Origin: Thereva unica
Taxonomy: Eukaryota; Arthropoda; Insecta; Diptera; Therevidae
Direction of reading: 5' to 3'
Length of the DNA stretch: 64,000 nt
Assembly: GCA_949987705.1 (NCBI GenBank)
Contig: OX465283.1
Span: forward strand, 2,646,207 to 2,710,206
This document shows, piece by piece, positions 43,430-53,310 of the stretch. The stretch's first letter is position 1; every line of letters starts with the position of its first letter. A program made the position numbers and the translations under genes. The notes under the pieces are model-generated. The model saw only the letters and a list, made by a program, of their open reading frames with translations. It ran no database searches and had not been told where the DNA came from.

Positions 43430-45250
43430 TACTAATATTACATAAATAAATAACTATTTCATCTTATATACTTTAACTAGCTGGAACCCGTTGCGCCTTG
43501 CTGCGCCCATAAGTCAAGAGTATGGCGTCCGCCAAAACAATCTGTAAGGTATTTCTGTCAAATTACAACAAAAATGTTTCGCGGGTGTTATGAAAACTCT
43601 TACTTTGTAAAGAAGCAAGCGTTTACAATGTTGGAGTGAGTTTAACGCTGAGCTTGAGCCTTTCCATTGGAGTAGAAGTAGGAGTGAGAGATTCATATGC
43701 GAAAAAGAGAATGAAAGTCGCGATAGAAAGTGCTGCTAGTTTTAGAAATATTCGAAAAGCATGGCTAAACTTGACAAATGCTCATATTTTACACTGGTTG
43801 ATGTTTAAACATTTTACAAATATCATGGATTATCGTGATTTTCACTATCTCAAATCCGTAATGTTTTGATTTGAAATAAAATCCTCGAAAATCCTCGTAG
43901 ATGTAGATGATAGAATAAGAAAGGGGATTGAATTGCAAGCATTTAGCTAGCCTTGAAATAGATTTGTGTATTAAGTAAAGCAATGCTTACAGAAAACAAA
44001 ACAAACGCCGACTGCTTGACTCAACTGAAAACATCTTCAACTCTACTCCGCCTGACCTTGAAATGCTTCATCTGAACTACTCGAAGAACACAACAACAAC
44101 AACAACAGAACCCTTATGACATATCAGCACCAGCGAACGAAAATTCCAACAGAATCTCCAATTAACTACTTTCACCTAAAAATAGAAATACTCCAATCCG
44201 AACAAGACAAAACAAAACATGGTCTTTTCCCCGGCCGAAAATAGCCTATCTGCAATTCTAATCATCGCCTGAATGTTGCTGACCGCAGAGCAGCAATCCA
44301 ACAAGTAGCATCACCACTCATCCTCACGAGAAACTCGAGACGACCAAGTAGTACTTCATTAGCTTCGCCCGGCTTAAAATAGCCCTTAGCCGAACGGAAG
44401 CCGCGTGACGCTGCTCTCGCCTCGATCCTGCGATAACTCTTGAAGCGCTCCCAAGCTCCTTATCGGTCAATTGGAAGCACTTCCCGCAGCCTTAAGCTGA
44501 GTTAAATGGAAATGGATTGAAATTTGATTTTGGGCGTAATTCTTTGATGTTCAGTGCCAGGGTGTGAGTTCCAAACGCTCCCAACGACCAGAGCCGAGGA
44601 GATAATTTGGAAAATCATAGGGCTATGATGGAGGAGGATTTATCGATGGTGGATAGCTTCTATTTTTAGGATAAATTATGTGAAATCTTTGTGGGATAAA
44701 TTATTGTTCTTTCGGGCGAAGGACAACTAGCAGAGGGCAATGGCGGTTTCACAACTCACAAATCCTCATTGAAATTGTTGTGAAATGTTGGATTTTTGGC
44801 TGCTGTGCGGCAATTGTTCCGGTAATGTATAAAAAGAGATGATGTAGACCATATCAAGTGAAATCATTTTAAGGGGAATGACAACGCATTGAGCTTTTCG
44901 AAGGAGCTAAAAACAGACTCGCGAGGTAGACGACAATTGTAACATATTCATATAAAAAGACGACATCCTTAAACTAAAGCCTAGCAACTAAATTTCTCGA
45001 ATAATAATTAAAAATAAAAAAAACAGAAAAGGAAATTCAGCCTCACGCGATGGTAGTACTTTGCGCGCTTGATATCGTGCTTAGGAGGTAGGTATTAACT
45101 GTAAGAGGCCGCAGCACCGTCCAAAAGTAGAGTGCACCTGGACACAATTGGAGCTGAATGGGTTTTCAACTGTACTTGTGAGAAATCTACGTAGGTAAGA
45201 CTGACGGAATGAGGGCTTGCTTGGACTTCAAAATCCTACGGTCATAGTAG
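43430..45250. other. No gene recognised
   Basis: Mixed sequence. A (CAA)n run lies at about 44090-44107. Short open frames (43636-43869 plus, 43789-43983 minus) have no motif. No splice-bounded coding exon was seen. Confidence 0.45.
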
Positions 45251-45254
45251 CATC

Positions 45255-46060
45255 TTGGTCAACGCCGACCCTGGCGTAGAGCAAGACGGGCGGTCGCTGT
45301 AGGCGTCAGGTGTCGAGGAGCCCCAAAATGAAGTCGAAAAACAATTTCGAGCGAAAAATAAAATTTGGATGAAACCTTTTGAGAGGCGCGGGGCGTTCAG
45401 GCGACGGAGCACACTTGCGTTGTTTGTGGTCAGACTTGCGTTGTTTGTACGCGCTCGTCAATATTACTCGAACACGGCACAAGCAGGGAGCGGTGACTTT
45501 AAGACCGACTGTACACCCGTACATCCTACCCGAGGTGCCCATGGAGCAGACTGAATACGGCAAATCTAGAGAGAACAAACTCGATAAAACTCGCAATCCC
45601 AAGGTGTAAACAATCGCGCTGAAGGGGGAAATGTTTAACACGATTGTTGGAAATTGCCTACTCCCGGCTCTGCGTGGCCCTGGTGAGATAAGAGGCTAAA
45701 ATCCTCTGAATCCTCTCCAGGCAACAATAACCCGACGAAAGGGGTGAAAACCCCACCTACGCGGTTTGAAAAGCCTTCAGACTACCCATAATGAAGCCTA
45801 GAACGGCTTCAAAGCCGACCTTCTACCAAATGGCAGAAAATGTCAGAATGGGCGTGATTGCCACTGATTATCCGGAGACTGTCCTGACCGCGGGACAACT
45901 AGTTGCCATGCCATAGCCCAATTGAGATCGAGCCCAGATTAATACAAGTTGCTGCGCGCCTACATAGTACTTCTCGTCCAAAACAGGACCCCAAGGATGC
46001 AGGAGTAGAGAGTACTCCATAAAGTGCACGGCCCACTGTTCACAGGGGTGACGTTCTCTG
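45255..46060 (+). repeat. Dispersed repeat family X, copy 3
   Basis: The 5' block ACGCCGACCCTGGCGTAGAG leads into CCCCAAAATGAAGTCGAAAA, then a broken frame (NITRTRHKQGAVTLRPTVH). The 3' part AAATGTCAGAATGGGCGTGA and GGAGACTGTC...GGACAACTAGTTGC matches the reverse of 21660-21740. It is decayed in all frames. Confidence 0.7.
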
Positions 46061-46069
46061 TGCACCAAA

Positions 46070-46215
46070 GATCTATTGACGACCTGACCACTGCATTTTA
46101 TGGGTTGGTGGTAGAGGCTTCCTCTAGCGAAGAAGTAACTCTCTTCACTATCTCCCCTTCACTAACTCTGACCCTAAAACCACCACTTCCACGGGCAACC
46201 CCGAGCACAAAGAGG
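46070..46215 (-). repeat. Repeat shared with 20290-20410
   Basis: Reverse complement, GGTTTTAGGGTCAGAGTTAG, then GAGATAGTGAAGAGAGTTAC and AAGCCTCTACCACCAACCC. It aligns by eye with the block directly upstream of the RTE-like RT at 20420, so it is probably a fragment of that element's 5' part. Confidence 0.5.
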
Positions 46216-46630
46216 CTCGTAAAGGGGGAGGGGGGTGGTACATAATCCCCACAGAAAATGAACACTGCTTTCAATATGAAGATTTTAAAAATAAACCTCA
46301 ATCAGTGCTCGAAAGAAGAACATTTTTGAAAGCCCAGCCGCTGTAACAGCTGGTGTAGCGTCGCAGAAATGAAGTAGATAGGTTCAGTTGATAACATAGG
46401 ACATCAGTTTGTGGTGACGCGTCAAAGCAACCCTTCACTTAACCTTCTTTCATGTAGGACTCGGGCTTCTTCAAATCTTTTTTTCCAGTCGTCTTTATGT
46501 CTTACTAGCTTTATCAAAGTTTTCGTATATCTTCTACAACGCCAACCATCTTCCTATTTCTTAGTCGTCCTACTCTTCTTTTTCCTGAAGATCTACCTTT
46601 GATAATTCGGACTAGCATCCGAAGCTCGTA

Positions 46631-46800
46631 GAACGTTGTTAGGTAGCCTAGGGAGTAAGGCGTCCGGCTACTATCCCAGAGGTCCCGGGTTCGTATCCCG
46701 GCCAACCTCACGGTTCTTCGCCTTTTGCACTTTCCCACCTACCTAACTTTCCTTTTTCTCCGTCCCTCTTTACATTTCTGTTTCCTCCACAAACCATTTT
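46631..46800 (+). mobile_element. tRNA-derived SINE, plus strand
   Basis: The A-box region TAGCCTAGGGAGTAAGG (about 46644-46660) and the B box GGGTTCGTATCCCG (46687-46700) sit in a tRNA-like head with a pairing T-stem. The head is followed by the body CACGGTTCTTCGCCTTTTGC and a pyrimidine-rich run. It is the best-preserved copy of the family at 7575-7728 and 9261-9330. The anticodon arm does not fold properly, so it is not a tRNA gene. Confidence 0.8.
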
Positions 46801-46899
46801 GATATTTGGGACAAACTTATGACAAACATAAAACCAAAAACCAAATTCACCACACATTGTCAATCTTTGTTTGAACGCATAAAATCATGTACTCAGTGC

Positions 46900-47290
46900 C
46901 CTTCTCTACCAGTCCCTCCGATTATCGGCCTATTAGTATTCCTCCAAATCTGGCAAAGCTCCTTGAGAAGCTGATGGCTACTCAAATAATTCCGTATTGT
47001 GAGCGTCTCAAACTTATAAATATGGCAATCTGGCTTTCGTAAGCATCACAGCCTTCAATCACGTCCTGCTTCTGCGAAAACTGGCATCACAAGCACATTT
47101 TGTTCTTTCTGCTCTTGAGCTTTTGCAAAGTTTTTTCAATCCAATTGCTTTCAAAAGGTTAAACTACGTGGCTAAAGCTCCTCAAGTACCATTCTCCCGG
47201 CTGGAGTCCTCCAAGGCTTCATTCTTGGGCCACTTTTATTCAGTATTTTTACTAATGATATTCTAAGATTTATATTTATGCAGAGGCTGG
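46900..47290 (+). pseudogene. LINE RT fragment (jockey/CR1-like)
   Basis: Plus strand: DYRPISIPPNLAKLLEKLMA and TQIIPYCERLKLIN, then after stops and frameshifts SSTILPAGVLQGFILGPLLF (GVPQG block) and FTNDILRFIFMQ. The palm is lost. It is heavily decayed. Confidence 0.75.
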
Positions 47291-47559
47291 CCTTTCCTTA
47301 GAACAGCAGGAAAGGCCCACGCTTAAAAAATCCGTGTACGTAACCGTAGTACAATCTGGGTCAGTTGAGTGTCAAATTATATCTGCTTTGTTTATATTAA
47401 GATGAAATGCCATCAGCTGATTAGAATTCGAAGGGAAAGGCGTGTTAAAAGTTCATCTGAGCGGAAGGGGGTGCTGGGAGCACGATTTTTTTTAGATATC
47501 GGATAATTTGGACTCCTTGCCCTCCTCTATTTCACTCGCTTTTCCGCTTGTAAAACGTA

Positions 47560-48420
47560 GTTTACCAAAACGTGAGTACGGCGTGTGCCTTCTGGCAGTT
47601 CTATACGGGTCAGTATTACTTGGCTCGTACTCTGCAGCATTCGACAAAACGCGCGTTTGGCTAGCCGGTGGAGATTAAACAATCGACAACAAATTTTAAT
47701 GTAGGATTTACCCATATGTTAAGGCCCCAATTTGCACACAGGTCGCCGGCAGGCCGTGGCCTCAAAGTTTTCACTCAAGGCCAAGTATCCCTATACACTT
47801 AATGGCTGCCAACTGTATGGGATCTGCAGTTCAAGAAAGCTGATAAAACTCACATTTATCATCAGTTCGGGCCTGAAGATCTGAACTTCTATTCACTCTC
47901 AAGCCGTGAATTGACCGCAAGAATTAACGCCGCCGTGTCCACTCGGAACGGAAAGTCGCGTTTGCGGGTGTTCACGGCGTGAGGCTGGAGCCGCCTTGAA
48001 GCTTTTGTTGAGGCCATGAACATTTTGCACTTAAATTAATAACCTACTATGCTAAGCAGTCATTTTCGCCTGTGTGTCTGTAGGGAATCATGATTTTACC
48101 TGCGTGCCACGTCCTGTCAGGCGGATACCTGAAGTATCATCACTCAGTTAGACTAAGTCCAGCTTAGTCGTGCCGGTCGACCCGGTCTGACAGGCCACTG
48201 CCTACCGGCGGCCTGTAAATGAATGGGTCTATATTGGAGAAACATGTTTTACTTAATTTAACCCAATTTTCTTACAATTTTACACTGTTTCTTTAAAAAA
48301 AATTACGTGATATTTGCCGAGACCCCCCCCCCCTCTCCCTCATGTGAGATTTGGTGAGATTCGGCTCGACCCTCTCCCCCCTCCCCTAAACGCCTCACGT
48401 AATTTATGGACGGCCCCTAA
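47560..48420. repeat. Dispersed repeat family Y, copy 3
   Basis: The same landmarks as the other copies: GTAGGATTTACCCATATGTT, CACACAGGTCGCCGGCAGGC, GGGTGTTCACGGCGTGA, CCACTGCCTACCGGCGGCCT, GGAGAAACATGTTTTACTTA, and the right end CTCACGTAATTTATGGACGG. No hairpin H is inserted here. Confidence 0.75.
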
Positions 48421-50564
48421 AATACAACCTCCATCCCATCTTCCTTTTGCATACGAAGACTTGATGACTGTGAAAACCCTTCTAGAAACAAAATTAAGCT
48501 AAAAACAAAATTTTTGTGTTAATGCAGAATTGTTCAAATAAAAGTAAACAAAAGCGTAAAATTTGATTATGTCATAGTTTTACCGCACTAAAAGATAAAA
48601 ACATTTAAAAAAAGCACTACTTATACTTAAATTTAAAACCATTTTTCTCTTCGCAAAAACTTTGCTATTATTTGCCGCCATTTAAACTTTGACAGAATTT
48701 TTTTAAACTTGCACCACACTACAGCATTTTAAAAATATATTACCGTAACTTTTTAACAAACTAAACCAATTATAAAATTTCCCCTAATAAAAAATTTCGT
48801 TTTTCAAATTCAAATTCATTAAAATTAAATTCAAATGAAAAATCAGGTAAAATCCATACTGCAAATCTACCACAACAGATGTCACTTTAATCGCACAACT
48901 CTTTCTCATACAATTCGTAAAAGCACCACTGGCCGTCGAGTTTCGCCGCGTCTTGAATCCTGCAAAAGTTTTGTTAATTTCGTAGTTTCACTATTAAATA
49001 ATTGATATACTAACAGTCTGGTAAGTCTTTCATTATTCTATAAATGAATTTCTTTGCATTTCTGTAAAATATCTAGAAAATCCTTGGAACATTTTTCAAC
49101 TTCAATCTTTAAGTCGCAATCAAAAATTTCAATTTTTTTTATTATCAAATTTATGTTAATTAATAAGTAACTTGACCGATATTTAAGGGTGATTAAGTAG
49201 TATTAGTAGGTTTCCATCGTTGGCTTCATTATAGTTTTGTTGATAAACAAATTTTTGTCCAATAGCACCCAACTAGACATTGGAGGAATCCGCTTGGACT
49301 TGGTTGGATCTTGTTAGAAATCTATTGCGATTCTCTGGCAGTTATCAAGCAATTATCCTGGGGATTTAATAATGTCGTTATAATAGGCCATAAAGGGGAC
49401 TGAAAACAAAATCCTAAATAAATTGTTAACAAAAAAAAAATCTCTTCGATAGCGACGTTTTGAGTGGGTCATGTCAGTCAGGTTATTTGACAGGAACCCA
49501 GAAGTAGAGGGATCGGCACTGTCAGAAATCGGTCCATGGAAGTTTATTTTACATTTTTAACTGATAGTATTCTGGGTAAATGGCATTAAAGAAGTGAATT
49601 CATCATATTCTGATTAATTCTATCCACGTAAGTTTTTATAAAATCAAAAACTCCTCGAGATTATTTTCACCAAGTGTTTGTTGCGATGTCATCTCGATGC
49701 CTGTGCAGCTCCGAGATAGCACAGCTTTTTGGGTACTTTTGATTCTCATTTATTTTAGTCTTAATTTTATCCATTTACTACTACTTTAGTATCACAATAC
49801 TTTCATTTAATTGATTTAATCACGAATTCCAAAAAATATTTAAATCGCCGAAAAAAATTCTTCACTTTTTACCCAAAAAAGAAATTTGCTTTCACTTTTT
49901 TTTAAATGCCAAATAATTAGCGCATAATACATTTAATACAATCAAAATCCCTTAATTAAAATATTTTATAACAAATTCAACTTTATTTTCAGGATGACTT
50001 CCACAATCTCAATTGATTTCATGGAGCCCCAGAGCTTCTTTAAAATCCCCATGGAAATGATTCTAAAAATATCGAAATTTTTTACAAATAAAAGAATTTG
50101 GGTGAAGGATTTAGCTGTAACATAACATTAAGGTAACTATAAATGTCTTAATTCAAAATATTTCTATTTCATATAATTTTGAATAAGGTTCATAGGATTT
50201 TTATCGTTGTTATTTTCTGGATGGCAAAAATTTGTTAGCCGTCAGATTTTGGTTGGAATTTCATATGTTCGGTTGAAAACTGCATTATCGCGAAAGAATT
50301 ATTTATCTGAGGAATTAGTAGTAGGGACATCTACCAGAATATTTAGCTAACAACAATTGCAAAGCTTTTTAGTGGTTCGGTCTCGTGCTTTATTAATAGG
50401 GGAAATAATTGTTGATTTTCAATACTTTTCTAGAATGTAATGAAAGTGAGCAATTAGGATTTTTACTGCAGGTGATAATGCATAAATGAACAATAAGCTT
50501 AGTGCTGATATGCATTATTAAGCCCTGACATTGTTAATAAGCTTTGTATGGACTTATGGAAAGT
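48421..50564 (+). other. AT-rich region with a weak two-exon gene candidate
   Basis: A donor CTG|GTAAGT at about 49019 follows a TSS-like GC-richer segment (48880-49018). An acceptor TTATTTTCAG precedes ATG 49994. The following 43 codons include FFKIPMEMILKISKFFTNKR and VKDLAVT, vaguely like the start of an F-box (I/LPxExILxI...). A stop follows, and a donor (GCT|GTAACA) could sit just before it. No downstream exon is found. This may be chance. Confidence 0.25.
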
Positions 50565-53310
50565 TTTCTCTGCAGCTTCGTCCTCCATCCATCCAATGGC
50601 GCTATAGCCCAAATCGAGCCTTGGCCCCCTCTAAGGCATTTCTTCAAGTTTGACGATACCTTTCAGCAGTTCTCCAGTTCGGAATGTTGAGCAATGTCTC
50701 GGCGTCAGCCGTCACCGAGTCCGTCCATCTCCTCTTGGGTCTATACTGGTCTATTTCCTGAAATTTCTGCCACCATAAGCCGTTTTGGAATACGGTTATC
50801 GTCCACCCTGATTATGGGGCTGGCTAGTCTTAGTCCGTTGATTTTTATAAACGTTTAGAGTTCTGAGTCGTAAAAAATTTCATACAACTCGTTGTTGTAT
50901 CTCCTTCGTTATATTCCATCCCCTCCTGGGTCATAGTCCAAGTCTCGCTGCCATAGTACAGTACTGGTCATATTTCTGTTTTGTAGAGTGAAAGTTTAGT
51001 TTTTCTGTGCACAAATCTTGAGTGCAGTATTTGTTTTTAGGCATAGCTCTATTAGCCAGTAGTATTGTCTAGTTTTTTCTTTTCACCGTTTCTTTTTGTA
51101 ATTGTCGGCCCAAGGTAGACTGTTCTATCGACTACTTCTAGATTGTGTTCGTCGATGGTTATATTTCTTCCTATTCTAAATCTTCCTGCTCTGGATTGCT
51201 GCATCACCTTCGTTTTTTCTTCGTTAATCTTCAGAACTATGTCCTTGGCCGCCTCTTTTAATTCGACATTAACTTTTTTTGCTGCCAAAAAGGACCTTCC
51301 CACGATGTTCAGTCATCCACATATCCAAGTAGTTGTACAGACTGCGTTGCTACTGACGCACTTCTCTGTACTGAAGTTTTTCTTATCACCCATTCTAGAG
51401 CCAGATTGAAAAGCATGGGGCTATTCCATCTCCTTGTCTAAGACCTTGTCACACTTCGAACTCTTCTGTTACTGCATTTTAGATCCTTACTTTCGCCAGT
51501 GATTCGTTGGGCATTTAATCAGTCGTACCAGCTTGGAGGGGACTCCTAATTCCAATAGGAGCCTGTGCCTCTCTCTGTTTATCGATTCATATGCCTGTTG
51601 AAAGTTGACAAATATGTGATATACATCTACATTCCTTTCCCAGGGTTTCTCCAGAATTTGTTTTAAGGTCAGCAGCTGGTCCGATGTTGACCTGTTTGTC
51701 CTAAAACCAGCTTGATATTCTCTTATAAAACCTTCCACTATAGGTTCTAGTTTTTGTTCCACAAAGATTGTGAAGGCTTTGTAGCTGGTGCTGAGGAGTG
51801 AGATGCCTCTGTAGTTTATCTCCTTTCTTGTAGATTGGACATATAATCGCTTTCTTCCAGTCATCTGGTATAACTTCTTCCTCCCAGATGTTGCATATGA
51901 GTTCGTGTATGTTTCTTAAGAGTTGCGGTCATCCTTCCTTTAGTAGCTCAGCTGCGATTCCATCGATTTCTAGTGATTTGTTGCTTTTTTGCCTTTTCAC
52001 AGCTTTCCGTTTCCTCATCCAGTGTTGGTGGTTCTATTGGAATATTATCTCGACGGATTTCTATTGCGTCCGCTTGTGGATCTTCGGTTATTCTTGGAGT
52101 TGGATTCAATAGGTTTTGAAAATATTGTCTCCATCTTTCCTTTATCCTATCCGGGTCTGCTAACAGGTTCCCATCTATGTCCCTGCAGATATCCGTAATT
52201 GGCTGAAACTTATTGGTGATCTCGCGTGTTCCTTTGTAGGCTTGCCTAATTCTCCCTTCGTTGTAGTCTTCCGTATTTCTGGGATCCTCCTGTTTAATAC
52301 TCTCTTCTTCTTTCTGCACACCTTGTTTGCAGTTCTTCTTTTTAGCTTAAAGACTTCCATCCTTGCTCTTGTGGGTCTTGCGATGTACTCCCGGTGGCTC
52401 TTGTTTCGTTCTTCCATTGCAGCTCTACAATCCTGATCAAACCAGTCAATTATATTTTGTCTGGGGGCCCAGCCTAAGGTCTCTTCTGCTCCCTCCTTTA
52501 CTTTACGCTGTTTTTCAGTTTTTCTCATTTGTTGTTGATGTCGGGCTCTTCTCCTACTTCTTCTCTCAGGTTTTATGCGATAACATACTAATAGGCATCT
52601 CTTCTTTCTTCAAGTTTTAGCTTGTCTATATCGTACCTTAGTTGTGTTTGCCCTCTGTGAGTTTTGGTCGTTATCCGGGCTCTAAATTTCACTTTGACGA
52701 GATAGTGGTCTGACCCACAGTATGCTCCTCTCATAGTTCTCACATCCAGTATACTCGTGGCCCCTCTTCTCTCAATTAGGACGTGGTCTATTTGATTATT
52801 TGTCAGTCTGGTGACTGCCACGCCATCTTATGAATACTTTTGTGCGGGAACATTGGTGAACTTACTGCAATTGAGTTTGAGCTAGCGAAATACCGTTGTC
52901 ATTTGTAGCGTTATGCAGGCTGTGTTTTCTTATGACTTCTAGGAACTCCTCTTCTTTTCCGACTTTGGCGTTCATGTCTCCAAGCATCATTTTAATATCG
53001 TTTGACGGTAAAATTCCTCTTTCTCCTCATCCGTTTTCTCTTCTGTGGGCACGTGGACGTTTATAAGACTAATGTTATGTAGCCTTGTTTTAATGCGAAG
53101 CGTACATGTATTGCTTACTGGCTTCAAGTCCAGAATCAGTGATTTCATTTCCTTCTCTATGATGAATGCTACTCCGAACTCTCTTCTTCCATTCGATGAT
53201 CCACTGGAGAGTACCGTGTGGGTTTTTAGATCCAGAAGTTTATATCGTCGCCACACTTTATGTTTCCATATTCCGAAAGTCATTTCCATGTGTTGCGGTT
53301 CTTAACTGAT
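50565..53310 (-). pseudogene. Near full-length RTE-like LINE, frameshifted
   Basis: Minus strand, in order. Endonuclease (53289-52987: EFGVAFIIEKEMKSLILDLK, INVHVPTEEKTDEEKEEFYR; 52821-52588: IDHVLIERRGATSILDVRTM, CGSDHYLVKVKFRARI). Linker (52528-51948: WFDQDCRAAMEERNKSHREY, RWRQYFQNLLNP). RT (51864-51487: NYRGISLLSTSYKAFTIFVE, EYQAGFRTNRSTSDQLLTLK, FVNFQQAYESINRE). Thumb (51303-51052: INEEKTKVMQQSRAGRFRIG, VYLGPTITKRNGE). The C-terminal RRRWTDSVTADAETLLNIPN piece ends near 50600. At least five frames are used; the YADD palm, expected around 51400, is lost. About 2.75 kb, close to a full element. Confidence 0.9.

Noticed and set aside
46641..46707. A possible tRNA gene
   Set aside because: B box and T-stem are good, but the acceptor and anticodon stems do not pair, and the sequence recurs with a shared downstream body at 7575-7728. 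It is a SINE head.
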